Shown here in pieces: positions 8,727 to 19,366 of a stretch of DNA of 64,000 nt. The notes beneath the pieces were generated by a model that searched no databases, was not told the origin of the DNA, and saw nothing but the letters and a program-made list of their open reading frames with translations. Source of the stretch: Histomonas meleagridis (lineage: Eukaryota > Parabasalia > Tritrichomonadida > Dientamoebidae); NCBI GenBank assembly GCA_020186115.1, contig WSYJ01000086.1, positions 496,001 to 560,000 on the forward strand, given 5' to 3'. The translations under genes were made by a program, and so were the position numbers. Numbering within the stretch: position 1 is the stretch's first letter; the number at the start of each line of letters is the position of its first letter.

Positions 8727-10169
8727 ATAAAATGTGTAATAATCAAATTTTTAAATTTAATTTTTATAAACGAATATAAAATTATTTTGTTGTTATATAA
8801 AACAAAATGGAATCATCTTAACGATATTAGCGTTTTGACTTTTTTAAGTTTTTTATCATTTCATTTTAATAATAAATTCTTAATTTTGAAGATGTATTAC
8901 AAAATAATGACTTTAGATTTAACAAAATAAATATTGTTAAACAACAAAAAATAATTTTAAATTATGATTACATTTACGTTGAATGTTGTATGTTTTTGTA
9001 CAAATAAATGTGATAAATTTATAATCATCTTATTTAAAGGTGGGCCCACTATATTGGATAGAAAACGATTATTCGATAAATTCATAAACGGTCTCCTAGG
9101 CATTATTTTTACTCATAAAATCTCGTGGTTGAATGTAATACTTATGATTAAAAAAAAATAATATCTCTACATAATGATGTACTTTTTTATTTATTGAAAT
9201 ATTGAGATTTTTGATAAAATATGACAGATAATTAAATTTTATATCAAAATAAAATGAAAAAATTGTTCTATTTCATTTTTATAAATTTTCCTCATATGGT
9301 CCTGAAAAAGGAGAAATTGAAGAAGAAGAAGAAAAGGAAGAAAATTAAGAATAATGACGAATAAATCATCATAAAAGAAAAATCCTTTTTTGAAATTAAT
9401 ATGCGAAATTCCATTTAATAATGTGATAATATGAAACAAATTTAGAATCCAAGAAAATAAGAGGGGGAAAAAAAACGCAAAATGCATCAAAAAAATTGAA
9501 TTCAAATCGATCAAATTGCATTCAATTCAATCCCTTGAGATAATGCAATTTAAAATGAATATAGAGGGATGGATATATGTGATAAAACAAAATAAATTAC
9601 AAAATAAATCGAAATCAACTAATAGAGAGATATTGAAAATTTGAAGATAAAAATTTCAAATGCAATTTTCGAACATATTTCAATAAATATTAATATTATA
9701 CTCTGTTTAGATAATTTATACATCCATGTAATTTATTTTACTAATAATAAATTGAATTTAATCTATATAATTACGAAATAAATATATTTCAGAAAAGACC
9801 GTGTTTCTCTTAAATATTTCCAAATATCACCTTCAAAATCATTAATTATGCCTGTGCAGGAAAAAAATATCGAAATGACTCGTTAAGTTTTCAAGCAAAC
9901 CAGGAGTTAATATAAATGAGGTATTTCATGCTTATGACTGCACTTCACAAAGCAATTAAATGGAATAATTCTTGGAAGCAGTAAAATTTTTGGTTACCAA
10001 AAGTATTTTTGTAATTGCTCGATATCATTATATATACAGCTTTATCAATTTTTATAATATTTCATTCGTTTTCATAAATCAAAAAATTTTGATTAACAAC
10101 TTTTGTGATGTTTACTTATATAAAAAACAATACGCATTCAATTTATCAGGGTGCCAAATAGCCAGAAAA
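8727..10169. other. 1.4-kb AT-rich intergenic region
   Basis: Nothing convincing. Frames at 8964-9161 and 9239-9514 are short and match nothing. A purine tract near 9305-9350 (GAAGAAGAAGAAGAAAAGG) is simple sequence. The frame just upstream of 10170 (from a TTG at 9972) is open, but its residues do not look like folded protein. Confidence 0.35.
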
Positions 10170-11153
10170 ATGGAATTCTGGTCTCCTACAAAGGAACAAA
10201 TTCAACAACTAATTACTATACAAAATATAGACGAAGCACACTCTTTTCTTATATCAGATGAAACAAATAAAAATGTAAAAGACAGATTGATTTCTTGGAT
10301 GGTTGCTTTGGAAATAGTTCAAAATGACTCAGAAACATGGGCTGATTCAATATTAGAAATTCACACATCATATTTGGAACAAATAAGAAGAGAATTTGCT
10401 TCAAATTTACAAAATCCGTTAACTTTGATTGATCATGAGACATCACACGCAATTTCACGTGATTTTGTTAGAACGTTCAATTGGCTTGTTACACTTGGCC
10501 ATGATATTGGCCTTGATGAATCCGATTTTTCAGATGCAATTACACGCATATCACGATTCTATGCACTATCATCCAAAACCGATCCATCTTTTAACTATAT
10601 TCAAGGACTGGATCGATATGGATGTGTTTGTTACCTTCTTTCCGCATCTTTTTCAAAGTCGTGCAATTTTTCATTTGATTTTGCAGAAAGCATTGCGCAT
10701 GTCCTTTTCAAAGCTCTTACAAAACGCGTACCCTTTTTCAAAATTTTACATGATCAGGCGGTAATTCGAAATCATTTCCATGTTATTGACTTGGCAATAA
10801 AAGAATTAGATCCAAATAAGTATCAACTGATGATTGATGGTGAATGCGGCACTATGTGCTTTGGAAGTCGATGGGAATACTTAATGTTTGCTGACGAACA
10901 TGACGGAAATGATTTGTTTCGAATTTGGGATCAAATCATTGGGCGGTTACAGTTAATTGAAAAGTTTATTCCATGTTTAACGGTCGCTCATGTTATGCAA
11001 ATTGAAATTCCAAATGATTGCCCAAGCGTTAACCAATTAGTTTTGCATTGGAGAAATTGGGATATTTCAAAAATGTTGAAAGATGCAAAAACACTCCTTT
11101 ATCGTGAGGATTTATTTATAGCAAAGCATTCTTGTTGCCCAAAACTTCATTAA
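10170..11153 (+). CDS. TBC-domain Rab GTPase-activating protein
   Basis: A 327-residue protein. TBC proteins speed GTP hydrolysis by Rab GTPases on membranes, using a dual arginine/glutamine finger. Both fingers are visible: I-x-x-D-x-x-R-T at about residues 95-102 (ISRDFVRT, finger Arg101) and Y-x-Q-G at 143-146 (YIQG, finger Gln145). The rest of the TBC fold follows: FFKILHDQAVIRNHF, MCFGSRWEYLMFADE in place of the usual W-F-x-x-x-F strand, and LFRIWDQII matching the R-x-W-D motif. The domain fills almost the whole protein. Start 10170 is the first ATG that leaves a clean N-terminus (MEFWSPTKEQ); the frame continues upstream without ATG. A Rab5-like GTPase and two VPS9 proteins are also in this window, but no specific pairing is implied. 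Confidence 0.8.
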   Translation: MEFWSPTKEQIQQLITIQNIDEAHSFLISDETNKNVKDRLISWMVALEIVQNDSETWADSILEIHTSYLEQIRREFASNLQNPLTLIDHETSHAISRDFVRTFNWLVTLGHDIGLDESDFSDAITRISRFYALSSKTDPSFNYIQGLDRYGCVCYLLSASFSKSCNFSFDFAESIAHVLFKALTKRVPFFKILHDQAVIRNHFHVIDLAIKELDPNKYQLMIDGECGTMCFGSRWEYLMFADEHDGNDLFRIWDQIIGRLQLIEKFIPCLTVAHVMQIEIPNDCPSVNQLVLHWRNWDISKMLKDAKTLLYREDLFIAKHSCCPKLH

Positions 11154-11694
11154 TAAAATGCGGATTTAGATTTCATTTGGATTTTTATATATAAATAAAA
11201 TGTTCCTAAAGGCGTCGTGAAAAACTGTGTAACTTGCTAAGAGTGTCATTCAAGGAGCTTTTTACAACATATGAAAATATATATCCAAAGTTTAAGAAAT
11301 AAATGTTAAATGTCATCGAACTTTACACATTATTTTTTTGAAGAATTTATCGTTTAAAAGGTTTTCATTTTTAACAATTTCCAATTTGGTGCTATTGTAA
11401 ATGTTAAAATCTTCAGTACCTTTGGCAATAAATATTCTGGTACACATATCATTATATATTTTTCCCAAGCAATTCTTCATAGTTGCATGAAAGTTAACGG
11501 TTTTTCACATCGACTTTATAATAAAAATCAATTGGAAAATGCAATAGTTTCAAATCTACACAGCACAGAAACTTATATCCATAGGTTGCAAATCAAATCA
11601 TTTCCCAATAATCAAAATTACATTCGTTATCCACAAACGTCACTAAATTTAAATGAATACAACTTTTTACTTCTATTTCGATCCATTATTGAGA
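11154..11694. other. Intergenic region between convergent genes
   Basis: The 3' sides of the TBC gene and the large unknown gene face each other. A plus-strand frame at 11487-11744 overlaps the end of the neighbouring gene and is judged a shadow. Confidence 0.35.
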
Positions 11695-13863
11695 TCATAC
11701 AAAGGAGAATTTGTAAGCGCTTTTGGCTGCAATCGATTCAATGAATTCGTTGTGGATGTTTTCTATGAATTTATAAGCGCCGGGAAGTTTGTCTTGATAC
11801 GAACTCATCAGTTCAGACAATCTGCAAATGAAGTTGCTTTCTCCATTATTTACCGGTTCTACAGCTCCTTCTGCTATTTCACTCCTTGCTATCAAGAAAT
11901 CCCTTTGGAATTCTTCTAACGTTTGTGGCTTATCGCTATCGTTCGTTTGACTTTTCTTGGCGACCGTTTCAAAACCGTTTCCTTGCCAATATTGGAGAAC
12001 GTTAGGAGAGGTTTCGGCGGTTTCTAACAATCCCATGTCGATAATTTCATCGTCAACTTTAACTTGATGATCTTTTTCTTTGGTTTGACGAGCTGTTAAA
12101 TGAAAAGAATACTTCATGGCGGCTAGTTGAAGCATTACTGGAAGCCTTATCTTCTTGGGATATGACTTATAGTTAAACATATTATTTTGAAAGGTATTAT
12201 ACGTGCCCTTGTTCTCCATCAAATGAAGAAGAAGCTTAGAAAGTGATCCATAATCAGATATTTCGGGTGGCATATCTGATAATGCAAATACAGAACTATC
12301 ATTTTCAAAATCTCCAAAATCTTGAAAGTCATGGAATGGTTCTTTGGCCTTTTCAGTATTCCCTTCGAAGAGCTTGATTTTGTCATTCGAGCTGATTTGC
12401 ATGATTCGGTATGAAAATGTAGAACAAATATCATTTTCAAAAAATGGAATTTGGACACGAGGATCCTTAGGTTCCTTACCATCTTTAGAATTTGGCTCTT
12501 TGAAGTCCTGACCATAAATTTTTCGAAGACAATGTTTGTTAAAACATATTAATAATAATTCATTAAAAACCATTGAGTTCCAAAAACTCATTAAAACACT
12601 TTCACTGAGAACTTCGGAAAGTTTAAACTTTTCATTGTTCATTTGGGTATGTAGATATGGAATTATATATTGAGGATCTTGATCAATAAAGAATTTGTAA
12701 TTAATTTTGAAGTTATAAAACTTACCACTCACTGTAGAGATAGCGTATTTGTCTATAAGTGGATACATTTGATTATATGATGAATTATCAGGAACTAGAG
12801 TCAAGAATATACATCGAATTCGGTTCTTTTGCCCAAGAAGAATGGTAGTAATGAAGCCTTTTGGAGCTCCTATCATAAGTACATTCTTTGAAAAGTAATA
12901 AAATGGAAGTTTTGTATATGGTTGTTGACTAGCATTTCGAGGATCAAAACAAACTTTAGCATCTTTTAAGCAAAGAGGTGCTAGTTCTTCACACGCTATA
13001 GCTGTTTCATTATCCGGAGTGGCTGTGAGATAGTCAACATTGATTTGGATGTTTTGTGAAGAAGGTGGAATGAGAACGTTAAGCACCGTATCGTTGACGA
13101 TAAGTGTAAATTGGGGAAAACTCATTGGCATTTTGAACGTTTGATATAAATCAAGACGGAAAAGCTTAAATTCATCTTTTTCTGTGAAACACACACATTT
13201 GGGAATGTAATATGAAATAGGAGCAATTTCACGACTAGCTTGATCAATCATTTTCATTTCATTCTTACTGATATAAGTATTAAATGTTTTAAAATTAGCA
13301 TAACTTGTTTGAAGATTGTAGCAGCTGTTGATTACTTTTGGTTCCCCTCGACATGATATTTGAAGTTTGTTTTTGTCTTGTTTTAAATCAACTTCATATG
13401 TTAAGGATTTGTTGATAAAATCGGTATAAAAAAAATACTTTGTACCATATCCAATCCAGCAAGCTTTTTGTGGTATATAAGTCCTTTTTGAAACGGGATA
13501 TAAAAATTCTTTTTGATTAGAATGGATTAATATTGAATAATAACTTGTGCGTTGGTCAATCCCATCTCCAAATCGCATAAGAACAATTAAATACCACCGC
13601 TTATTTTCGAGCATTGATGCATAATAAATTCTTTCTGTAATGCGCGTTTGATAAACTACACCAAAAGAATCTGCGCAAACTCTGTTTTTACCTTTTTCCT
13701 CGAGCCTTGATCTTATTAATTGATCGTAATGACGTGATCTTGCAATAAAAAGAATTGAATTCGAATCTAAATCTACAAAATAGAACCGAGTCCCTTTATT
13801 TTGTATTTTACTAAAACATTGATTTTCTTCTGATTTAAAGACAAACGGCTCTTCTTTTTTCAT
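11695..13863 (-). CDS. Large conserved-looking protein of unknown function
   Basis: A 722-residue soluble protein with no signal peptide or clear transmembrane helix. The N-terminal 300 residues are rich in beta-type segments (RFYFVDLDSNSILFI, RWYLIVLMRFGDG, ACWIGYGTKYFFYTD), compatible with a beta-propeller-like fold. The C-terminal part is more helical, with a low-complexity Asp/Phe patch (FHDFQDFGDFEND) and a Lys/Pro stretch before it. The last 50 residues read SELMSSYQDKLPGAYKFIE. I considered a gamma-secretase-activating-protein-like or clathrin-adaptor-like protein but saw no diagnostic motif. ATG at 13863 (MKKEEP) was chosen; a TTG start 20 codons upstream is not credible in a eukaryote. 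Confidence 0.7.
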   Translation of the reverse strand: MKKEEPFVFKSEENQCFSKIQNKGTRFYFVDLDSNSILFIARSRHYDQLIRSRLEEKGKNRVCADSFGVVYQTRITERIYYASMLENKRWYLIVLMRFGDGIDQRTSYYSILIHSNQKEFLYPVSKRTYIPQKACWIGYGTKYFFYTDFINKSLTYEVDLKQDKNKLQISCRGEPKVINSCYNLQTSYANFKTFNTYISKNEMKMIDQASREIAPISYYIPKCVCFTEKDEFKLFRLDLYQTFKMPMSFPQFTLIVNDTVLNVLIPPSSQNIQINVDYLTATPDNETAIACEELAPLCLKDAKVCFDPRNASQQPYTKLPFYYFSKNVLMIGAPKGFITTILLGQKNRIRCIFLTLVPDNSSYNQMYPLIDKYAISTVSGKFYNFKINYKFFIDQDPQYIIPYLHTQMNNEKFKLSEVLSESVLMSFWNSMVFNELLLICFNKHCLRKIYGQDFKEPNSKDGKEPKDPRVQIPFFENDICSTFSYRIMQISSNDKIKLFEGNTEKAKEPFHDFQDFGDFENDSSVFALSDMPPEISDYGSLSKLLLHLMENKGTYNTFQNNMFNYKSYPKKIRLPVMLQLAAMKYSFHLTARQTKEKDHQVKVDDEIIDMGLLETAETSPNVLQYWQGNGFETVAKKSQTNDSDKPQTLEEFQRDFLIARSEIAEGAVEPVNNGESNFICRLSELMSSYQDKLPGAYKFIENIHNEFIESIAAKSAYKFSFV

Positions 13864-14386
13864 CTGGGAGAAAATATGTAAAGTATTGAAATATTTTAAA
13901 ACGCCAAAATTGATTGTTATCAAAAAGATTTAGAAATAACAGTTAATATGAAGTGATTTAACGTCTATGATGATTTAAACTTAAAAACGTTTTCGTGAAA
14001 TTCAACTTTTTGAAAACGATTCCAACCAAAAACGATCAAAAATGTTACAAACTTTTTGGCGACCTATTATTTTTAACATTACGATGATACAATCGCATAC
14101 ATTGTTTTCAATATAAAGATGCGATGGTGTAAATAATTATTTTTCTATAGAAAATTTAATTCTTGATTTTTTAAGATTATTATGTCGAGCAATATTGCTC
14201 ATAACTTGATGATACTCATTAAGGAATTTATCATATTTTCAAATTAGCGCCAAAATTTTATAAAAGAACAAAGAAAGAGTCAAGAAAAGGGAAAAAATAA
14301 TTTCGAGTTCCAACTTGGACTAAAAATTATATTTATGTCATAAACAGATGGTTAAAAAAAAATCGAAATTTGATGACGAAGAATTT
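13864..14386. other. Intergenic, AT-rich
   Basis: Contains several AACGAT/ATCG-type Myb-like sites (for example AAAACGATCAAAAATG near 14032) upstream of the large unknown gene. No gene seen. Confidence 0.35.
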
Positions 14387-15037
14387 TTAATCTTTGGCTT
14401 CGTGTACTTTGATGACATCTGGTTGTGGTTCACGTGGGCCAGTAATTCCTTGTGGGTCATGAGCCAACATAATGAGAACACGGATACCAACAACGGCTTG
14501 CTTCATTGGGATGTGGCCGACAGCCTTTAAGACGTACTTTTGTGAAACATCACCACTCTTAACCATGTAACCTTCACGGAATTTCATAGCAGCAGCACGA
14601 GCTGACCTCATCTTACCTGAGATAACAACTTCACAACCACGTGCGCCTGCATCCATGACAAAACGGATGATGGAATATGCAGCACGACGAGCTGGAATAC
14701 GGTTAACAAGTTTGAAACGAAGGGATTCGAGTTGGTTGAGGGCGGAAAGTCCACGACGTTGGATACGGTCGATGAAGATTTCGAGTTGATCATCCTTGAT
14801 GTGCCATCTCTTTAAAACCATCATACGGATTTCTTGAAGACGGCGACCATTGTTGTCAACAAAAAGTTTTGTGTTGGAAGCTTTGATGATGATTTCTGTA
14901 CGGGATGGTGTTGTACGGACTTCGCAACCACCATAGCCATCAGCAGCTAATTCACGTGTGAAAAGTTCATTGAGTTCTGCATAGAAAAGACCTGTTTCGA
15001 TGATGCGGCGTACCTTTGTGCAGCGTTGAGCCTTCAT
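14387..15037 (-). CDS. RPS3: 40S ribosomal protein uS3
   Basis: A 216-residue small-subunit ribosomal protein lining the mRNA entry channel. The family signature is clear: GLFYAELNELFTRELAADGY, RTTPSRTEIIIKAS, a KH-type RNA-binding fold with the loop DNNGRR (usually GEKGRR), then IIRFVMDAGARGCEVVISGKMRSARA and MKFREGYMVKSG in the C-terminal domain, and VGIRVLIM near the end. Length is slightly shorter than animal uS3 because the charged C-terminal extension is brief. The N-terminus MKAQRCTKVRR differs from most eukaryotes, but this is the only ATG before the conserved part. The gene is GC-richer than its neighbours, as expected for high expression. It is preceded by an unusual inverted repeat. 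Confidence 0.97.
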   Translation of the reverse strand: MKAQRCTKVRRIIETGLFYAELNELFTRELAADGYGGCEVRTTPSRTEIIIKASNTKLFVDNNGRRLQEIRMMVLKRWHIKDDQLEIFIDRIQRRGLSALNQLESLRFKLVNRIPARRAAYSIIRFVMDAGARGCEVVISGKMRSARAAAMKFREGYMVKSGDVSQKYVLKAVGHIPMKQAVVGIRVLIMLAHDPQGITGPREPQPDVIKVHEAKD

Positions 15038-15050
15038 GAAAAGGCCGGAC

Positions 15051-15101
15051 CATAACCGATATAGCCGTTAAATACAAGAAACCGTTTGTGTATCGGTTAT
15101 G
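15051..15101. promoter_or_regulatory. Inverted repeat upstream of uS3
   Basis: Perfect 11-bp arms CATAACCGATA (15051-15061) and TATCGGTTATG (15091-15101) with a 29-nt gap that includes CCGTTA and AAACCGTTT. Both arms and the gap hold Myb-type AACCG/AACGG cores. It starts 14 nt upstream of the uS3 ATG, so it probably controls this gene. Confidence 0.45.
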
Positions 15102-15239
15102 TAAAGATAACAATTTTATTCGGACTCAAAACAAGAAAATCAATTAACAGAGCTATTCTTTTGTCTCAATCGTTTGCTTAAGATAATATTATAAAAAACT
15201 AAAACAATTTATTAATAAATAGAAATTCGCAATTCAAAT

Positions 15240-16625
15240 TCAATCTTCAAGCTTGTCAATTTCACCATTTATCTTCAGAAGATTTGATACAGTATCCGAA
15301 ACCTTTGTCAAGTTCATATTCTTGAAAGCATGGAATTCTTCATTTAACATTATTATCATTTTCTGTTTCTTTAAAATTAATTTTAGCTTTTTTGTTTTCT
15401 CTTTAATTTGCTTTAATTCTTCTTTTGATTTATTAATTTGTTCTTTCATATAATCTCTTTGATTTTGTAAAAATTTTTTCTCTGATATAAATTCGCCAGT
15501 TTCCTTTTGAGATTCTTCAAGTTCTGTTTCTGCCATTTTTTGTTTTACTTTTGTTTTTTCCAGAGATTTTTCTTTTTCTTTTAATTTTACCATTATTTCC
15601 TTCAACTTTTTCTGAAGTGAGTAAAGTTTTGTTTTTTCAACTTTTTGTTTTGCCTTTGAATTATACAATTTTACAATTGAAATTTCATAGTCATTTGAAG
15701 CGTCATTGAAATTTTGAATAGGTGAACTGAAGTTTTCATTTGGAAGAAATTTGTTCAACTCAATCAACTCTTCACGAAGTTTGGAAATATCACTATTAAA
15801 CTTTAAGTTTAACTTCGTAATTGTTTCAATTTCTTTGTTTAAATTTTTAATTGTGCTATTACATTCGCGAAGGAGAATTGTATTAAATTGTAGTTTTTGT
15901 TGATATGAAACCCATTCATTATCAATTGTTGGCGGTTTGTTATTTGATGTCTTTAATTCGATGTCTTTTTTGAGTGTTTCAATTCGTCGATTTGATTTTT
16001 GCTTTTGCATTAATTTATCTTTTAATTGCTTCGAAAGTTCGTCATTGAGATTTTTAAGCTCGCCAGCACTGTACGAATCGAGATTGAGGCTTCTGGATGC
16101 AGAATCGAGGTCTGATTGGATTTTTAAAATGTTGGAAATAAGAGGTTCTAATTGTGAATCGTTGATTTTCACTGGTGGGTCAATTGTACTTGCAATAATT
16201 TCATCAACTTTCTGACTTAAAGATTGGAGAGAATCGAGTTTTTGCTGTGAAAGTTTGGTGAAAGTATCAATATAATTTTGTTTGCCTTCAAAAACAGAAT
16301 CTTTTTGATGATAAATGTCTTCGTATGGTGACAGTTTGGCAGCACATTCTTTTTGGACTTGCTCAAAGGCTGATTGGAGTTTTTTAAGTTCAGTTGGTGC
16401 ATGAGACATATCTGTTTCATCATTGCGACCAAGAGATTCTCTATATCGTGTCACCTCTGATTCTTTCATTTCAATTTGATCTTGTAAATATGAAACATAA
16501 GCTAATGATTCATCATTGTTATTTGTTGTATTGTAATCAACAAAATCAACTGTTTTATTTAATTGAGTTTTTGTTCTTGTTGGGTTCATGCTGAGCTTTT
16601 TTATTGTTAAAAAATCATCAGACAT
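15240..16625 (-). CDS. Coiled-coil protein of unknown function
   Basis: A 461-residue, almost wholly helical protein. The first 50 residues are polar and disordered. Long heptad-type coiled coils run from about residue 45 to 440, with the strongest stretch at 330-430 (KLKEIMVKLKEKEKSLEKTK, KEELKQIKEKTKKLKLILKK). No motor, kinase or membrane domain is present. Trichomonads have many such proteins in their cytoskeleton and axostyle, and intraflagellar-transport or centrosomal proteins look similar, but no specific family was recognised. The start ATG is clean and the stop is followed by AT-rich sequence. Confidence 0.7.
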   Translation of the reverse strand: MSDDFLTIKKLSMNPTRTKTQLNKTVDFVDYNTTNNNDESLAYVSYLQDQIEMKESEVTRYRESLGRNDETDMSHAPTELKKLQSAFEQVQKECAAKLSPYEDIYHQKDSVFEGKQNYIDTFTKLSQQKLDSLQSLSQKVDEIIASTIDPPVKINDSQLEPLISNILKIQSDLDSASRSLNLDSYSAGELKNLNDELSKQLKDKLMQKQKSNRRIETLKKDIELKTSNNKPPTIDNEWVSYQQKLQFNTILLRECNSTIKNLNKEIETITKLNLKFNSDISKLREELIELNKFLPNENFSSPIQNFNDASNDYEISIVKLYNSKAKQKVEKTKLYSLQKKLKEIMVKLKEKEKSLEKTKVKQKMAETELEESQKETGEFISEKKFLQNQRDYMKEQINKSKEELKQIKEKTKKLKLILKKQKMIIMLNEEFHAFKNMNLTKVSDTVSNLLKINGEIDKLED

Positions 16626-17441
16626 AATAATGCGATGAAGAAATTATCAAATGTACGTTTCTAAAAAAAGTTTATTAGAAAAGTGACATCACGGAGAAAG
16701 AAAATTTACTCAAATATATTAATCTGAATTTTTTACAATATTTTCATGTGACCTAACATCGAAGTATACGTTATCACTTATAGAAACAATATCAAATTAT
16801 TCATTTTTTTCAAATACATATATCATTTTGTTAGTATATTTCACTTTTTACTTAGGCATTCAATAAGCTATTACATAAATAAATTAATTTGTTCCACGGA
16901 ATATTTTCTTTTTGTTAATTAAAACGCATCTAAAAACTATTAATTTAACCCTTATTAATAGTTTCAAATGTTCATCATGTAAATTTTCATTGAACGCATG
17001 CTGAATAAAAATGTTAATGCAAGCACAACATCGTTCTAAAGGAGTTGTCATTATTTTTCTTTTACTAATCAATTAACTCAAAATATTTCACTTAAATCAT
17101 AAATTTTTCTCTCTAGATTTTGTATTATTTAGATATTTTCAGTGTTTGTATTGCTTTAATTTCATCCTGTCAGACATAAAATTTAATGAGCATTTTTGAA
17201 ATCATTCGATTCAAAATAAAATTCAATGTTTTGATTTGTTACATAACTCGACAAGCATTATTACATACACGAAACAACACAAATTTGAATTTATATATTA
17301 TACTTTGCTCCTAGTTGATGTGCTTCCATAGAAAACGTCTGAACAAAAATAATTAAAAGTAATTAATAAAAAAAATTCATAAAAATAAGTAATTTATTGA
17401 AATAAATTTTCCACCTAAATTTTTTTCGAATTTAATTTTCT
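16626..17441. other. Intergenic region, no gene seen
   Basis: AT-rich. A 62-codon minus-strand frame at 16884-17072 has no supporting feature. No RNA gene or repeat noticed. Confidence 0.35.
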
Positions 17442-19346
17442 TTATTCTTCAACAAAATCGTCATCGAAAGGGTCATCTTTAATTTCATTATAAAGTGGAT
17501 TAATATAACTAATAATTCCATCTTTTTCGATATTTTTATTTGAAATATCAATTTCTGCAGCAAATCCTGACGAACCAAATTTTTTAAATATTGCTATAGC
17601 AGCAGCAACAATTGCTGCTACGCCAACAATAGCACTTCCAATGGCATAATATTTTACATTACCATTTCCATCTGGCACATTTCCTTGTGCTTCTGTTGTT
17701 ATACCATTCACAAATGAAGCAGAAGGCGATCGTGATGCTGAAATACTTTTTGAAGGCGAAGCTGATGCTGATATACTACGTGAAGCTGAAATTGATTCTG
17801 ATGGCGATTGTGAAGGTGATGGACTTTGTGAAGGTGTTGGTAAAGGTATTGTAAGTATTTCATCTTTTATTGGACTTGCATTACCAAAACCATCGAATAC
17901 AGCAACATAAATGTGATCATTTTCTTTAAAGTCTTCACGAGTTAATTGAATTGTTGTAGAATTTGATATATTAATTAAATCAGTTATTTGAATATTTGTC
18001 ATTTGTACACTTGTGATTAAGTATTTACAATATTTAATTCCTGTTGTAACTGTTACTTCTGCTTCATTAGATGAATATAATACATTGTTGTTTGTTTTAC
18101 TTAATGCTTCAACTTTGAAGATATAATGAGATCCTTCATCTTCACCATTAATTTCTAGTTTAAGATCTTCATTTATCCACTTTAATGCATTGATTTTTGG
18201 AGGTGCATAATCTTGTGATGAATGATCTTCTGCATATGTTTCAAAAGTACGTTGCTTTAAATAATAGATTGTGTTTGCAATAACTTTTCTTTCATCTTCA
18301 GTCGATTGACCCTTACTGTGACCTGTTTGAATAAATCCTGTATTGTTATTAGTGGCTAAATAGAAGTTATGATGAAGTCCATATTTATCCGTATCAATTC
18401 CATTTCCATTAAATGACATCCAAACATCTCCAATAGCAGCATGATTTGTAGTATGTGATTTTGGAATTGTAAGTATACTTCCTTTGGTCCCAATTTGATA
18501 TGGATAATTGGTTAATAATCCTTCTCTTTGAACAGAAACCTTATTAGATTCAATAATTTTATATGAAACATAACCAATGTGACCATTTAAATTAGTAACC
18601 TTATTATCAGGTCCCTTTGAGTATATTCCGAATAGATGACGAATTGAAAGAAGTCCTTCAGCTTCGTGCTTTATATAAAAATCATTAGAAATCGAATCAT
18701 GACCCGTTAATAAACCATATCCTCCTGCAATGTATTTTGCGATATGTTCTTTTGCTGTTTTTGTTTTGATTGAATATCCTGAGCTGGCATCCCATGTTCC
18801 AAAGAAAATAACATCATAACCATATATAAAATTACTGTTAGCATTAATTTTTTTTTCAAAATCATTAATTGACATTACATCAACAAAAATAAGTTGATTT
18901 CCCGTGCTTTGATCAACACCAAATGCTGTGAAATTTTCTGTTGTACCAAGAGTATCATCTTGAATAGTTCCTCCTTCCATCCATACTTTTAATGATGCTG
19001 ACTTTGATAATTTTTTTGATGTTCCATTTGCAAATGTAAAATTAACAAGATATGTTCGATATGCTAGAGGGTTCGTTGAAGGCTGTCCATGTGTTCCATC
19101 GATTTGACTTGGATATACATTGAGTACACTAACATTTGTTCCTGGTATATATGTACTGATTTGTTTCCAATCAGACAATTCATTCTCTGATGAACTTTTT
19201 TGATATAATTTATAATAAATATCTCCTGTAATATTAGTCCAATTAAGATATGTTCCGCCTTTTCCAGATGCAAAATCACTTCTAGCTTTTGCAGTAAGTA
19301 TGAGTGATTGATCGCTTAGTATATGTATAAAAAAGGAAACAAACAT
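17442..19346 (-). CDS. Single-pass surface protein with DUF5057-like ectodomain and endocytic tail
   Basis: About 634 residues. A large extracellular part includes FVDVMSINDFEKKINAN, YGYDVIFFGTWDASSG and AKYIAGGYGLLTGHDS, a pattern I associate with DUF5057-type proteins found in trichomonads. Then a low-complexity stalk of repeated SPS/SAS units (about 510-550), one transmembrane helix (about 568-588, IGSAIVGVAAIVAAAIAIF) and a tail with NPLY (NPxY type) and DPF motifs, both known clathrin-adaptor signals. In this frame the N-terminus lacks an upstream ATG. A tandem ATG at about 19361-19366, after TCACA, lies one base out of frame; one more T in the T5 run at 19348 would join it and give a complete signal peptide. 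I suspect an indel there. Confidence 0.7.
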   Translation of the reverse strand: MFVSFFIHILSDQSLILTAKARSDFASGKGGTYLNWTNITGDIYYKLYQKSSSENELSDWKQISTYIPGTNVSVLNVYPSQIDGTHGQPSTNPLAYRTYLVNFTFANGTSKKLSKSASLKVWMEGGTIQDDTLGTTENFTAFGVDQSTGNQLIFVDVMSINDFEKKINANSNFIYGYDVIFFGTWDASSGYSIKTKTAKEHIAKYIAGGYGLLTGHDSISNDFYIKHEAEGLLSIRHLFGIYSKGPDNKVTNLNGHIGYVSYKIIESNKVSVQREGLLTNYPYQIGTKGSILTIPKSHTTNHAAIGDVWMSFNGNGIDTDKYGLHHNFYLATNNNTGFIQTGHSKGQSTEDERKVIANTIYYLKQRTFETYAEDHSSQDYAPPKINALKWINEDLKLEINGEDEGSHYIFKVEALSKTNNNVLYSSNEAEVTVTTGIKYCKYLITSVQMTNIQITDLINISNSTTIQLTREDFKENDHIYVAVFDGFGNASPIKDEILTIPLPTPSQSPSPSQSPSESISASRSISASASPSKSISASRSPSASFVNGITTEAQGNVPDGNGNVKYYAIGSAIVGVAAIVAAAIAIFKKFGSSGFAAEIDISNKNIEKDGIISYINPLYNEIKDDPFDDDFVEE

Positions 19347-19366
19347 CAAAAATAATAACTCATCAT

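Noticed and set aside
9239-9514. 91-codon minus-strand hydrophobic frame
   Set aside because: It is the complement of a purine tract; the Phe/Leu richness is compositional.
9972-10169. N-terminal extension of the TBC protein
   Set aside because: Begins at TTG and consists of AT-biased Phe/Ile/Tyr-rich sequence; ATG 10170 is better.
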